This document shows, in pieces, positions 55,129 through 64,000 of a stretch of DNA of 64,000 nt. Numbering within the stretch: position 1 is the first letter of the stretch; every line of letters starts with the position of its first letter. Below the pieces are notes generated by a model. The model was not told the DNA's origin. It did no database searches and was given only the letters and a program-made list of their open reading frames with translations. Both the position numbers and the translations under genes were made by a program. Source of the DNA: Candidatus Sulfopaludibacter sp. SbA3 (lineage in GTDB: Bacteria > Acidobacteriota > Vicinamibacteria > Vicinamibacterales > UBA2999); assembly GCA_945903265.1 (NCBI GenBank), contig CAMDNQ010000003.1, positions 62,001 to 126,000 of the forward strand, given 5' to 3'.

Positions 55129-58100
55129 ATGACCACAGCTGATCGACTGCACGAACTACTCGCGAAGCGCATCCTCATCCTCGATGGCGCGATGGGAACC
55201 ATGATTCAGCGCCGGAATCTCGTGGAGGCGGATTACCGCGGCGATCGGTTCACGGACCATCCGCGCGAGCTCAAAGGCAACGGCGACCTCCTGCAGGTGA
55301 CCCGTCCCGACATCATTGGCGACATCCATCGCGAATACCTCGCGGCCGGCGCCGACATCATCGAGACGAACACGTTCAGCGGCACGTGGATCGCGCAGGC
55401 CGATTACGCGCTCGAGCCGTTCGTGCGCGAGATGAACCTCGCCGGCGCCCGCGTGGCGCGAGAGGCGGCGGACGAATGGACGCGCAAGACGCCGGACCGC
55501 CCCCGGTTTGTCGCCGGCGCCATCGGGCCGACGAACCGCACGCTCTCCATCTCGCCCGACGTGAACAACCCGGCCTTCCGCGCAACCACCTTCGACGAGA
55601 TGTGCGAGGCCTACCGGGATCAGATTCGGGCGCTGCTGGAAGGTGGCGTCGATCTGCTGCTGATGGAGACGATCTTCGACACGCTGAACACGAAGGCGGC
55701 CATCGCGGCGATGCTCGACGTGTTTGCGGAGCGCGGCGCCGCCGTCCCGTTGATGATTTCAGCGACCATCACCGACCGGAGCGGCCGCACGCTGTCGGGC
55801 CAGACGATTGACGCGTTCTACGTCGCGATTCGCCATGCACATCCGTTCAGCGTCGGGCTGAACTGCGCGCTCGGCGCGGAGCAGATGCGCCCGTACATCG
55901 GCGAGCTCGCGCGGTTCGCCGAGTGCTACGTGACCGCGTACCCCAATGCCGGTCTGCCGAATGCGTTCGGCCAGTACGACGAAACGCCTCCTGAGACCGC
56001 GGCCATGCTCCGCGAATGGGCCGGGTCCGGATTCGTCAACGTCCTCGGCGGCTGCTGCGGCACCACGCCGGATCACATCCGGGCAATTGCCGACGCCGTG
56101 AAGGACATCCGCCCGCGCCCGCGGCCCGTGCGCGGAGAACGGTTTACGGAGTATTCAGGCCTCGAGACATTCACGATCCGCCCCGACAGCAACTTCACCA
56201 TGATCGGCGAGCGGACCAACGTCACCGGTTCCAAGCGGTTCGCGCGCCTCATTACCGGCGGCCAGTTCATCGACGCGGCGGCCGTCGCCCTCGACCAGGT
56301 CCGCGGCGGCGCCAACATCCTCGACGTCAACATGGACGAGGGGATGCTCGACTCGGAAGCGGCCATGACGACGTTCCTCAACGTCATTGCCACCGAGCCG
56401 GAGATCGCGCGCATCCCGTTCATGGTGGACAGCTCCAAGTGGTCGGTGATCGAAGCGGGCCTGAAGTGCGTCCAGGGCAAGCCGATCGTCAACTCACTGA
56501 GCCTCAAGGAAGGCGAAGCAGACTTCCTCCATAAGGCGCGACTCGTCCGCCGCTACGGCGCGGCCGTTGTCGTCATGGCCTTCGACGAAACGGGTCAGGC
56601 CGACACCATCGAACGGAAAGTCGCGATCTGCCAGCGCGCGTATCGCCTGCTGCTCGACACGGCCGGATTCGAGCCGGGCGACATCATCTTCGACCCGAAC
56701 ATCCTCGCCATCGCCACGGGTCTCGAGGAGCACAACGACTACGCCATCAATTTCATCGAGGCCACGCGGATCATCAAGGCGACCTGCCCGGGCGTGAAGG
56801 TCAGCGGCGGCGTCAGCAACCTCTCCTTCTCCTTCCGCGGCAACGACATCGTCCGCGAGGCGATCCACTCGGCCTTCCTCTTCCACGCCATCAAGGCCGG
56901 GCTCGACATGGGGATCGTCAACGCCGGACAGCTGGCGGTCTACGAAGACATCCCGAAGGACCTGCTGGAGCACGTCGAGGACGTCATCTTCAACCGTCGT
57001 CCCGACGCGACCGAGCGGCTCGTGCAGTTTGCCGACACGGTCAAAGGCGCCGGGACCAAACGTGAACACGACATCGCGTGGCGCGACGCCCCTGTCGAAA
57101 AGCGCCTCGCCCACGCACTCGTCCATGGCGTCATCGACTTCATCGAGGTGGACGTCGAGGAAGCGCGCCTGAAGCTGCCGCGCCCGCTCGATGTCATCGA
57201 AGGTCCGCTCATGGACGGGATGAAGACGGTTGGCGACCTCTTCGGCGCGGGCAAGATGTTCCTGCCGCAGGTCGTCAAGAGCGCGCGCGCCATGAAGAAG
57301 GCCGTCGCGTACCTCCTCCCCTACATGGAGGAGGAAAAGAAGAAATCAGGCGCGAAGCGCGAGGCGCCCGGCAAGATCGTCATGGCGACCGTCAAGGGCG
57401 ACGTCCATGACATCGGCAAGAACATCGTCGGCGTCGTGCTCGGCTGCAACAACTACGACGTTGTCGATCTGGGTGTGATGGTGCCGCTCGACCGGATCCT
57501 GCAGACCGCGGCCGATGAAAACGCGGATCTGATTGGACTCAGCGGTCTCATCACGCCGTCGCTCGACGAGATGGTGTACGTAGCGCGCGAGATGGAGCGG
57601 CGCTGCCTCAAGACGCCATTGCTGATTGGCGGAGCCACAACGAGCAAGGCGCACACCGCCGTCAAGATTGCTCCTGAGTACAGCCAGCCGGTCGTGCACG
57701 TGCTCGACGCGTCACGGGCCGTGGATGTGGTCTCGAGGCTGCTCAGCGCCGGTCAGAAAACCGAGTTCATCGCGACGACTCGAGCCGACCAGCAGCGCGT
57801 CCGGGAGCAGCATGCGGCCCTCAAGCAGCGGCCGATTGTCCCGTGGCAGGCCGCGCAGGCGAACCGGCTGCGGCTCGACTGGCGCCAGGCCGACGTCGCG
57901 CAGCCGCGATTTACGGGGGCGCGCCTCCTGGACGATGTAGGGCTCGAGGATCTGGTGCCGTATATCGACTGGACCTTCTTCTTTGCGGCATGGGAGCTCA
58001 AGGGACGCTTCCCCGCCATCCTCGACCATCCCCAGTACGGACCGGCGGCGCGCGATCTCTACGACAACGCGCGGACGCTGCTGGATCGCATCGTCAAGGA

Positions 58101-58794
58101 CCGCCTGCTCACGCCGCGCGGCGTCTACGGCTTCTGGCCGGCGCATACCGACGGGGACGACATCGTTCTGCCTGACATCCGCTTCAACATGCTGCGGCAG
58201 CAGGAGCAGATGCCGGACGGCACGCCGAACCTCTCACTGACGGACTTCGTCGCGCCGGCGGGCGGCGGCATCACCGACCATGTGGGTGCGTTTGCGGTCA
58301 CGGCCGGTCATGGCGCCGCAGAACTGGCCGCTGCGTTCGAGCGTGACCACGACGACTACCACGCGATCATGGTGAAGGCGCTCGCCGATCGGCTCGCGGA
58401 GGCGTTTGCCGAGTATCTCCATGCGCGCGTGCGCAAGGAGTGGGGGTACGGCGTCGACGAGCGGTTGACGCCCGAGGACCTGGCCGCCGAAAAATATCGC
58501 GGGATCCGGCCGGCGTTCGGGTATCCCGCCTGCCCGGATCACAGTGAAAAGGGCAAGCTGTTCGAGCTGCTCGGAGCGGGGCGCGCGGGGGTGGAGCTCA
58601 CCGAAAGCTACGCGATGATGCCCGCCGCTTCCGTGAGCGGCATCTATCTCGCGCACCCGGCTGCCCGCTACTTCACCGTAGGGCGGATCGGACGTGACCA
58701 GATCGAAGACTATGCGCGGCGCAAGGGTATCGGCATATCCGAGGTCGAGCGGTGGCTGACGCCCAACCTTGGCTACGAGCTGGTTGGTCGTTAG
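55129..58794 (+). CDS. metH: cobalamin-dependent methionine synthase
   Basis: Transfers a methyl group from methyltetrahydrofolate to homocysteine through B12. At 1221 residues it is full-length (E. coli ~1227). Domains in order: homocysteine-binding (~1-330, with the zinc cysteines in GLNCALG and GGCCGT), pterin-binding (~345-610, [14 protein letters not shown]...DVNMDEGM), cap helices (~650-740), the B12-binding Rossmann domain with the ligand in [11 protein letters not shown] (~762), and the C-terminal AdoMet reactivation domain (~900-1221, including [15 protein letters not shown] and [13 protein letters not shown]). The homocysteine that AhcY makes is its substrate, so two SahR-like genes guard the two ends of one step. 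Confidence 0.97.
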   Translation: MTTADRLHELLAKRILILDGAMGTMIQRRNLVEADYRGDRFTDHPRELKGNGDLLQVTRPDIIGDIHREYLAAGADIIETNTFSGTWIAQADYALEPFVREMNLAGARVAREAADEWTRKTPDRPRFVAGAIGPTNRTLSISPDVNNPAFRATTFDEMCEAYRDQIRALLEGGVDLLLMETIFDTLNTKAAIAAMLDVFAERGAAVPLMISATITDRSGRTLSGQTIDAFYVAIRHAHPFSVGLNCALGAEQMRPYIGELARFAECYVTAYPNAGLPNAFGQYDETPPETAAMLREWAGSGFVNVLGGCCGTTPDHIRAIADAVKDIRPRPRPVRGERFTEYSGLETFTIRPDSNFTMIGERTNVTGSKRFARLITGGQFIDAAAVALDQVRGGANILDVNMDEGMLDSEAAMTTFLNVIATEPEIARIPFMVDSSKWSVIEAGLKCVQGKPIVNSLSLKEGEADFLHKARLVRRYGAAVVVMAFDETGQADTIERKVAICQRAYRLLLDTAGFEPGDIIFDPNILAIATGLEEHNDYAINFIEATRIIKATCPGVKVSGGVSNLSFSFRGNDIVREAIHSAFLFHAIKAGLDMGIVNAGQLAVYEDIPKDLLEHVEDVIFNRRPDATERLVQFADTVKGAGTKREHDIAWRDAPVEKRLAHALVHGVIDFIEVDVEEARLKLPRPLDVIEGPLMDGMKTVGDLFGAGKMFLPQVVKSARAMKKAVAYLLPYMEEEKKKSGAKREAPGKIVMATVKGDVHDIGKNIVGVVLGCNNYDVVDLGVMVPLDRILQTAADENADLIGLSGLITPSLDEMVYVAREMERRCLKTPLLIGGATTSKAHTAVKIAPEYSQPVVHVLDASRAVDVVSRLLSAGQKTEFIATTRADQQRVREQHAALKQRPIVPWQAAQANRLRLDWRQADVAQPRFTGARLLDDVGLEDLVPYIDWTFFFAAWELKGRFPAILDHPQYGPAARDLYDNARTLLDRIVKDRLLTPRGVYGFWPAHTDGDDIVLPDIRFNMLRQQEQMPDGTPNLSLTDFVAPAGGGITDHVGAFAVTAGHGAAELAAAFERDHDDYHAIMVKALADRLAEAFAEYLHARVRKEWGYGVDERLTPEDLAAEKYRGIRPAFGYPACPDHSEKGKLFELLGAGRAGVELTESYAMMPAASVSGIYLAHPAARYFTVGRIGRDQIEDYARRKGIGISEVERWLTPNLGYELVGR

Positions 58795-58845
58795 GGCTGG
58801 TGGTGAGTGGTTCGCGGTTGATCTAGGATCGGCAACGGAGACCCC

Positions 58846-59439
58846 GTGGAATATCTGATCAAGCAATACCCGCTGGAAAAGGGCGCGCTGGAGATTCAGT
58901 ACCTCGAAGAATTCTTCGGCGAATTCCCCCGCAAGAAGACGGCGCAGGAAATTATCAACCGGCTCAACGGACGCGAGTACCTCATCCTCATGGCGGAAGC
59001 TCCGCTGCCGGATGACCCGGGCATGACCGCACCGGTGAGCTTCAAGGTCGTCCACGAGATCCGCGCCAACGAGCACGAGCCCAGGCTCCGTGATCTCGTC
59101 GACCGTCTCCGCGACTCCGTGAAATTCGAGGACCGCAAGGTCCTCTACAGCTGGATCGGCGGCACGCGCAGCGATTGGCGAGGACAGGGCCATTTCAGAG
59201 CGCTCACCGAAGAATCGGAAGCGTGGGCGCACACTGTCGGCTTCCACGAAGTGGTCGTCAAAACGAAGAACAAGTTCTACGACATGCGCGGCACCCTCGA
59301 CCATCTCGAGTTCGACGTCGTGAAATACGAGGTCGATGCGCAGGACAACCGCGAGTCGAAGGTATACCTCAGCAAGAAGCTCACCTCGGAGGTCCTCCGC
59401 AGCCATCGCAGTCTCAGAACCGTGGTGCACGCGCATTGA
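58846..59439 (+). CDS. GNAT-like acetyltransferase
   Basis: A 197-residue protein starting with GTG after GGAGAC. The acetyl-CoA-binding segment is WIGGTRSDWRGQGHFRALTEESEAWAHTVGFHEVVVKTKNK, with an R-G-Q-G-H-F variant of the GNAT Q/R-x-x-G-x-G/A motif (~residues 115-122), followed by a strand near the C-terminus. The N-terminal ~70 residues (MEYLIKQYPLEKGALEIQYLEEFFGEFPRKKTAQEIINRL) are helical. The substrate (amine, protein or tRNA) is unknown. Its TGA overlaps the TTG of the next gene, pointing to co-translation with the hydroxy-acid oxidase. Confidence 0.78.
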   Translation: MEYLIKQYPLEKGALEIQYLEEFFGEFPRKKTAQEIINRLNGREYLILMAEAPLPDDPGMTAPVSFKVVHEIRANEHEPRLRDLVDRLRDSVKFEDRKVLYSWIGGTRSDWRGQGHFRALTEESEAWAHTVGFHEVVVKTKNKFYDMRGTLDHLEFDVVKYEVDAQDNRESKVYLSKKLTSEVLRSHRSLRTVVHAH

Positions 59440-60629
59440 CGGTAGGGGCGCCACGCGTCCTCAACATCGCCGACCTGCGGCGGCTGGCCGAGCGCCGCCT
59501 CCCGCGGGTGGTGTTCGACTACATCGACGGCGGCGCGGACGCCGAAGTCACGCTCGGCGACAACTGCCGCGCCTTCGAACGCGTCACGTTCCGTCCACGC
59601 CAGGCGGTGGCGGTGCCGGCCTGCGATCTCGGCACGACGGTCCTCGGCACACGCATCCAGCTCCCCTTTCTCCTCGCGCCGGTCGGCAGCAGCCGCATGT
59701 TCTGGCCGCGTGGCGAAGAAGTCGTCGCACGGGAGGCAGGCATGGCCGCCACCATCTATTGCCTCTCGACACTCTCCGGCTGTCCGCTCGAGGATGTGCG
59801 CCGCGCCACCAGCGGTCCCGCCTGGTACCAGCTCTATCTCGTCGGCGGCCACGATGCCGCCCGCGCCGGCATCGCCCGCGCGAAAGCCGCCGGCTTCTCT
59901 GCGCTCGTCGTCACCCTCGACACGCCCGTGGCCGGAATGCGGGAGCGCGACCTCCGCAACGGCACGCGCCAGTTGCTGACCGGCGGACTGAGAGCGCTCC
60001 CCCATGTCGGTCAGGTCCTCTCGCGGCCGCGGTGGCTGATCGACTTCCTGCGGGACGGCGGTCTCATGAGCTTCCCGAACGTCGTCTCGCCTGACGGGAG
60101 GCCGCTTCCCTACCTCGACGTCACCGCTGCGCTCGAACAGACGACGGTCACCTGGAAGGATCTCGGATGGATCAAGCAGGCGTGGGGCAACGGGCCGGTC
60201 CTCGTCAAAGGCGTGCTGACCGCGGAGGATGCGCGGCGGGCCGTGGACGAAGGCATGGCAGGTGTAATCGTCTCGAACCATGGCGCGAGGCAGCTTGATT
60301 GCGTCTCGCCGACGCTACGTGCGCTCGTCGAAGTGGTGGATGCGGTTGGCGACCGCGTCGAAGTCCTGGTGGACGGCGGCGTGCGGCGCGGCAGCGACAT
60401 CGTCAAAGCGATCTGCCTGGGGGCGAAGGCCGTCCTCGTCGGGCGCGCTTATGCGTATGGACTGGGTGCTGCGGGAGGCCCAGGGGTCGCGCGCGCGATC
60501 GAAATCTTAAAGACGGATTTGATACGGACGCTGAAGCTGCTCGGATGTCCCTCGATCGCCGAACTCGATCGCTCGTATGTGGACGTCCCCCACGAATGGG
60601 AGCGGCAGGTACGTAGTGTCCGGCTTTAG
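59436..60629 (+). CDS. FMN-dependent alpha-hydroxy-acid oxidizing protein
   Basis: A ~397-residue flavoenzyme of the lactate dehydrogenase/glycolate oxidase family, oxidising 2-hydroxy acids. It shows FDYIDGGADAEVTLGDN (typical Y-x-x-G-A/G-x-D), FRPRQAVAVPACDLGTTVLGTRIQLPFLLAPVG, LSTLSG, TLDTPVAGMRERD, VLVKGVLTAEDARRAVDEGMAGVIVSNHGARQLD (active His and Arg at ~residues 280-285), DGGVRRGSDIVKAI and LVGRAYAYGL. The start is a TTG at 59436 overlapping the preceding TGA (TTGA). No mycofactocin genes are present, so I do not call it MftD. The TAG at 60627-60629 lies inside the REP palindrome. Confidence 0.9.
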   Translation: MTVGAPRVLNIADLRRLAERRLPRVVFDYIDGGADAEVTLGDNCRAFERVTFRPRQAVAVPACDLGTTVLGTRIQLPFLLAPVGSSRMFWPRGEEVVAREAGMAATIYCLSTLSGCPLEDVRRATSGPAWYQLYLVGGHDAARAGIARAKAAGFSALVVTLDTPVAGMRERDLRNGTRQLLTGGLRALPHVGQVLSRPRWLIDFLRDGGLMSFPNVVSPDGRPLPYLDVTAALEQTTVTWKDLGWIKQAWGNGPVLVKGVLTAEDARRAVDEGMAGVIVSNHGARQLDCVSPTLRALVEVVDAVGDRVEVLVDGGVRRGSDIVKAICLGAKAVLVGRAYAYGLGAAGGPGVARAIEILKTDLIRTLKLLGCPSIAELDRSYVDVPHEWERQVRSVRL

Positions 60630-60635
60630 CCGGAC
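60609..60635 (+). repeat. REP-type palindrome (VRLKPDTT element) over two convergent stops
   Basis: GTACGTAGT followed by GTCCGGCTTTAGCCGGAC. The plus-strand TAG (60627-60629) ends the hydroxy-acid oxidase and the minus-strand TAA (60628-60626) ends the quinone oxidoreductase. The opposite-strand frame reads [10 protein letters not shown] copy lies at 35490-35516. Confidence 0.88.
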
Positions 60636-61615
60636 CCGGTCGTCAACACGATCTTCCCTACATGCTCGCTCGATTCCATGAGACGGTGCGCGTCGGCGGC
60701 CTGCGCTAAGGGAAACGTCCGGTAGATCACCGGCTTCACGCGGCCGCTTTCGAGCAGCGGCCACACCTCGCGCCGGAGCGCCGCCGCAATCGCTCCCTTT
60801 TCCTCGACGCTCCGGTTCCGCAGCGTGGACCCGGTGACTGTCAGCCAGCGGCGCAGGACCTGATTCAGGTCGATCGTCGCCTTCGACCCGCCCCCCATGA
60901 GACCGATTTGCACCAGCCGGCCGTTGACGGCGAGGGCGGCGAGATTCCGCTCGAAGTATTCCGCGCCGATGTGATCGAGAATGAGATCAACGCCACGGCC
61001 GCCGGTCAGTTCTTTCACCACCGCCGCGAAATCCTCGGTGCGATAGTTGATGCCCCGCTCGGCGCCCAGCGCTTCGCAGGCACGGCACTTGTCATCCGAT
61101 CCGGCGGTGGCAAAGACACGTGCGCCCCGTGCCGTCGCGAGCTGAATCGCGGTCGTGCCGATGCCGCTGGTGCCGCCGTGAAACAGCGCGGTCTCGCCTG
61201 CGGCCAGCCGTCCGCGTTCGAACACGTTGGTCCAGACCGTGAAGAACGTCTCGGGAACCGCGGCCGCGTTGACCAGCTCCATGCCCTTGGGAACGGGCAG
61301 GCACTGCGCCGCCGGCGCCACGCATTTGGTGGCATAACCCCCGCCGCTCACGAGCGCGCACACGCGATCGCCGATCCGCCATCCCTCGACATTTGCCCCG
61401 ACCGCTTCGACCGTGCCCGCCACTTCGAGGCCCGGAATATCGCTCGCGCCAGGCGGCGGCGGGTAGTGTCCCCTGCGCTGGAGAACATCGGGGCGATTGA
61501 CGCCGGCGGCGGCGACGGCAATCAGCAGCTCACCGTGGCCGGCCACCGGGTCAGGCCGTTCCGCAGGCACAAGGACCTCGGGCGGCCCTGGGGTCGAGAT
61601 CTCGATGACGCGCAT
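60626..61615 (-). CDS. NAD(P)H quinone oxidoreductase, zeta-crystallin type
   Basis: A 329-residue medium-chain dehydrogenase without structural or catalytic zinc. Signatures are MRVIEISTPGPPEVLVP at the start, AAGVNRPDVLQRRGHYPPPPGASDIPGLEVAGTVEAVG, ALVSGGGYATKCVAP, and the NADPH loop HGGTSGIGTTAIQLATARGARVFAT (~residue 145). It reduces quinones by NADPH in the cytoplasm. The start at ATG 61615 overlaps the upstream SDR stop (TGATG); a long open frame upstream is antisense to that gene and was excluded. Its TAA lies in the REP palindrome. Confidence 0.92.
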   Translation of the reverse strand: MRVIEISTPGPPEVLVPAERPDPVAGHGELLIAVAAAGVNRPDVLQRRGHYPPPPGASDIPGLEVAGTVEAVGANVEGWRIGDRVCALVSGGGYATKCVAPAAQCLPVPKGMELVNAAAVPETFFTVWTNVFERGRLAAGETALFHGGTSGIGTTAIQLATARGARVFATAGSDDKCRACEALGAERGINYRTEDFAAVVKELTGGRGVDLILDHIGAEYFERNLAALAVNGRLVQIGLMGGGSKATIDLNQVLRRWLTVTGSTLRNRSVEEKGAIAAALRREVWPLLESGRVKPVIYRTFPLAQAADAHRLMESSEHVGKIVLTTGSG

Positions 61616-62628
61616 CAGCTTTTGTAGCGTTCGGTGATTGTCGGGATCAGGTAGTCGTTGAAGGCGTGGTCGAAATCGTATCGGGGAGAGAATCCCCAGT
61701 CGCGGCGGGCCGCTGAGTCGTCGACCTCGGCGGGCCATGAGTCGACGATGCGTTGGCGCTTCTCGTCGGTATTCCACGTCATGGACGCGCGCGGAAACGC
61801 GCGCGTCACCACCTCGCATATCTCGTCGGCGGTCGGGCTGAAGGCAGCAAGGTTGTACGCCGTCCGGGTCAGGCGCGCGCGCGGGGCCGCCGCCAGGAGT
61901 AGAAGCGCGTCGATCGCATCCGGCATCACCATGAACGGAATACGCGTGTCCTTCCGCACGAAACAGGAGTACGGCTCCCCTTTCGCCGCGGCGTGAATCA
62001 TTTCGGGCGCGTAATCCGACGTGCCGCCTGACGGCGTCGTGAGGGCGGAGATCAGACCCGGAAAGCGAACGCATCGGAAATCGACGTGGCCGGCGGGCTC
62101 GGCCGCAAGCTGCTTGTAGTGCCGCGTGTAGTAGCGGCCCAGGTGCTCGCAGTACAGCTTGTTGCACCCGTACATCGTCGTCGGCGTATTCCACTCGTCC
62201 TCGCGCACCCGCTTTGCGCGATTCTTTGTCTCGATGTCCGGCAGCCCGTAGGCGGCAATGGACGAGGGATACATGAAGACCACCGGCCGCCCGTGCGACA
62301 GCCCCTCGTAGTGCGCGAATTCGAGGAGGTGGAGCGTGCCCTCGACGTTCACCTGGTGAGCGCTCATGGGCGTGAATTCGGATCGCGTCGAGAGCAGCGC
62401 CGCCAGGTGGAAGACGAGATCGATCTCGAACTCCGAGAGGATGCGTTCCAGGAGGCCGAGGTCGGTAATCGAGCCAGTGAACTCCCGCCGAACGAGCTTC
62501 GCGAGCTGCGGCTCCAGCGGCGCGATATCGAGCGTGACGATCGAACGGCCGTCGGCGGCCAGGCGCGTGAGCAGGCCGTGCCCGATTTCTCCGTTTGCGC
62601 CGGTGACGAGAACTGTGGCTGCGCGCAT
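61615..62628 (-). CDS. SDR-family L-threonine 3-dehydrogenase-like protein
   Basis: A 337-residue extended short-chain dehydrogenase. TGANGEIGHGLLTRLA is the NAD-binding glycine loop (G-x-x-G-x-x-G). Tyr and Lys are in MYGCNKLYCE (~residue 155), and PSS(IAAYG) supplies the Ser. The pattern RFPGLISALTTPSGGTSDYAPEMIHAAAKGEPY is characteristic of GalE-like threonine 3-dehydrogenases rather than UDP-sugar epimerases. It would oxidise threonine to 2-amino-3-ketobutyrate with NAD. A Kbl partner is not in the window. TGATG coupling links it to the quinone oxidoreductase. Confidence 0.85.
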   Translation of the reverse strand: MRAATVLVTGANGEIGHGLLTRLAADGRSIVTLDIAPLEPQLAKLVRREFTGSITDLGLLERILSEFEIDLVFHLAALLSTRSEFTPMSAHQVNVEGTLHLLEFAHYEGLSHGRPVVFMYPSSIAAYGLPDIETKNRAKRVREDEWNTPTTMYGCNKLYCEHLGRYYTRHYKQLAAEPAGHVDFRCVRFPGLISALTTPSGGTSDYAPEMIHAAAKGEPYSCFVRKDTRIPFMVMPDAIDALLLLAAAPRARLTRTAYNLAAFSPTADEICEVVTRAFPRASMTWNTDEKRQRIVDSWPAEVDDSAARRDWGFSPRYDFDHAFNDYLIPTITERYKS

Positions 62629-62679
62629 CAGCGTTGGCGGGTCCGCGGCTCGCCGGCGCCCGTCTCCCGCGGAGCCGCC

Positions 62680-63486
62680 CTACGTACCATCGCCGCCGAT
62701 CAGGTCGCCCAGTCCGCCGAGGACCGACCCGCCTTCGCGGCGACTTCCGCCGGCCGCCGGCGCCGCCTTGTAGATACGGTCGGCCATCCGGCTGAACGGC
62801 AGCGACTGCAGCCAGGCGCGGCCCGGACCTGTCAGCGACGCGAAGAACAATCCCTCGCCGCCGAAGAGCGCTGACTTCACGCCGCCGACATACTCGATGT
62901 CGTACGTGACCTCCGGCTGCAATGCGACGAGGCAGCCCGTGTCGACCCGCAGCTTTTCGCCCGGCTGCAACTCCACCGGATGCACGGTGCCGCCCGCGTG
63001 CACGAAGCACAGGCCGTCACCGGTCAGGCGCTGCATGATGAAGCCCTCGCCGCCGAACATGCCGACGCCGATCTTGCGCTGGAACGCGATGCCGACCGCC
63101 ACGCCCTTGGCCGCGCAGAGGAACGAATCCTTCTGACAAATCAGCTCGCCGCCCAGCTGCTTCAGGTCCATCGCGAGAATCTTGCCGGGGTATGGCGCCG
63201 CAAACGCGACGTGCTGTTTGCCGGCTCCCCCGTTGGTAAAGACCGTCATGAAGAGGCTCTCACCGGTGATGAGCCGCTTCCCTGCGCCCAGCAGCGCGCC
63301 CATCACGCCCGATCGATGCTGTCCGCTGCCGTCGCCGAAGATGGTTTCCATCTGAATCGACGGTTTCATGTACATCATCGATCCGGCTTCGGCGATTGCG
63401 CTTTCGCCCGGGTCGAGCTCTATCTCGACGAACTGCATCTCGTTGCCGATGATGCGGTAGTCAACTTCGTGTTGTTGTTGCGCCAA
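62680..63486 (-). CDS. AIM24/TIGR00266 family protein
   Basis: A 268-residue protein of the AIM24 (DUF124) family, with a tandem beta-roll fold of unknown biochemical role. It contains MQFVEIELDPGESAIAEAGSMMYM at the N-terminus, GESLFMTVFTNGG, and GVGMFGGEGFIMQRLTGDGLCFVHAGG. The C-terminal ~35 residues are Gly/Arg-rich and low complexity. The start is a TTG at 63486 with GGAGAAGAG upstream and an encoded QQQ run. It overlaps the 3' end of the ABC exporter gene by 26 nt in a different frame, so the pair may be coupled. Confidence 0.88.
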   Translation of the reverse strand: MAQQQHEVDYRIIGNEMQFVEIELDPGESAIAEAGSMMYMKPSIQMETIFGDGSGQHRSGVMGALLGAGKRLITGESLFMTVFTNGGAGKQHVAFAAPYPGKILAMDLKQLGGELICQKDSFLCAAKGVAVGIAFQRKIGVGMFGGEGFIMQRLTGDGLCFVHAGGTVHPVELQPGEKLRVDTGCLVALQPEVTYDIEYVGGVKSALFGGEGLFFASLTGPGRAWLQSLPFSRMADRIYKAAPAAGGSRREGGSVLGGLGDLIGGDGT

Positions 63487-64000
63487 CGTAGCTCTTCTCC
63501 GGTTCCGGCGTGAAGTCCTCGCCGGGGTTGATGAACCTGTTCATTTCGAAGTGGTACTGCTTGTCGTACAGCTGCCGGTAGCGGCCGTTCAACGCCAGCA
63601 GCTCGGTGTGCGTCCCCCGTTCCACAATCTCGCCCCCTTCCAGCACCAGGATCTGATTCGCGCTGCGGATGGTCGACAACCGGTGCGCAATGACAAAGGT
63701 CGTCCGCCCCGAGCGGAGCCGGTTCAGGCCGTCCTGGATCATCTGCTCGCTGTCGCTGTCGAGGCTCGATGTCGCCTCGTCCAGGATGAGGATGCGCGGA
63801 TTGGCGAGAATGGCGCGCGCGATAGACACGCGCTGCCGCTGGCCGCCCGACAGTCTGACGCCCCGCTCGCCGACGATCGTCTGGTAGCCGTCCGGGAAGC
63901 GGCTGATGAACTCGTCGCAGTGCGCGATGCGGCACGCGTCCGTGATTTCCTCCAGCGTCGCCCCGGGCTTCGCATATCCGACATTGTCCGCAATGGTCCC
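63461..64000 (-). CDS. ABC exporter ATP-binding domain, 5' part missing
   Basis: The 3' end of an ABC transporter ATPase, cut by the window edge; ~179 codons are visible. It contains IADNVGYAKPG, then the signature LSGGQRQR, Walker B in ILILDEATSSLDS and the switch His in VIAHRLSTIR, then a typical exporter C-terminus. The pattern (TSSLDSDSEQMIQDGL, GTHTELLALNGRYRQLYDKQYH) matches half-size exporters such as MsbA or LmrA, whose TM domain should lie outside the window. Substrate unknown. The gene overlaps the AIM24 gene by 26 nt. Confidence 0.9.
   Translation of the reverse strand, partial: GTIADNVGYAKPGATLEEITDACRIAHCDEFISRFPDGYQTIVGERGVRLSGGQRQRVSIARAILANPRILILDEATSSLDSDSEQMIQDGLNRLRSGRTTFVIAHRLSTIRSANQILVLEGGEIVERGTHTELLALNGRYRQLYDKQYHFEMNRFINPGEDFTPEPEKSYVGATTTRS

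Noticed and set aside
59436-60629. Assignment as MftD of mycofactocin maturation
   Set aside because: No mycofactocin precursor, radical SAM or other mft genes are nearby; only the enzyme family is supported.
60507-60764. Small frame reading [12 protein letters not shown]
   Set aside because: Translation of the REP palindrome, not a protein.
61616-63010. N-terminal extension of the quinone oxidoreductase frame
   Set aside because: The extra ~465 codons run through the same-strand dehydrogenase and AIM24 region in another frame; the enzyme clearly starts at 61615.

Overview
The window is 64 kb of gene-dense, GC-rich bacterial chromosome. The gene content suggests an Acidobacteriota member, most likely near Vicinamibacteria. 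The signs are DUF5916 and protease/propeller/barrel outer-membrane proteins, acidobacterial-type Ser/Thr kinase N-termini, a type III glutamine synthetase, and short VRLKPDTT-type interspersed palindromes that I remember from such genomes. This assignment is inference; there is no rRNA marker here. I saw no rRNA, tRNA, CRISPR array, insertion sequence or phage. It reads as core chromosome.

Layout. (1) 0-7.4 kb: a small winged-helix protein and a secreted protein, then a minus-strand run of nucleotidyltransferase, EEP hydrolase, membrane spermidine-synthase-like protein, aldo/keto reductase, MBL hydrolase and PepSY membrane protein. (2) 7.4-10.9 kb: secreted propeller-like protein, ferredoxin, UbiB-like kinase and a small conserved protein. 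(3) 10.9-22.6 kb: a minus-strand block of aat, clpS, clpA, pdxH, addB and addA (N-degron proteolysis next to recombinational repair), with gluQ divergent from aat. (4) 22.6-30.3 kb: a frameshifted zinc-ribbon remnant, a protease/beta-propeller/outer-membrane-barrel protein, a BON lipoprotein, a TPR protease, an RRM protein and a flippase-like membrane protein. (5) 30.3-36.5 kb, minus: an ArsR-methyltransferase regulator (SahR-like), ahcY, a protein keeping only a degenerate kinase N-lobe, a small protein, a methionine-aminotransferase-like enzyme and a secreted protein. (6) 36.5-45.4 kb: DUF5916 protein, a secreted protein with a two-component system, PepF, ThrC and an acyl-CoA thioesterase. 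(7) 45.5-54 kb: speA, a decayed Ser/Thr kinase, a small coiled-coil membrane protein, a DUF349/HEAT protein and glnA type III. (8) 54.1-64 kb: a second SahR-like regulator directly upstream of metH, a GNAT protein, an alpha-hydroxy-acid oxidase, a quinone oxidoreductase, an SDR threonine-dehydrogenase-like enzyme, an AIM24 protein and the 3' part of an ABC exporter.

How it fits together. The strongest theme is the S-adenosylmethionine cycle. Two paralogous ArsR-HTH/methyltransferase fusions sit directly upstream of ahcY (SAH hydrolase) and metH (methionine synthase). Both promoter regions carry the same 16-bp operator pattern, ATCC-N4-TATG-N2-GAT or close to it. A second theme is gene ends punctuated by several families of short, phrase-like repeats. 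They often supply the stop codon, in one case form a terminator, and in addA and one signal peptide have become coding sequence.
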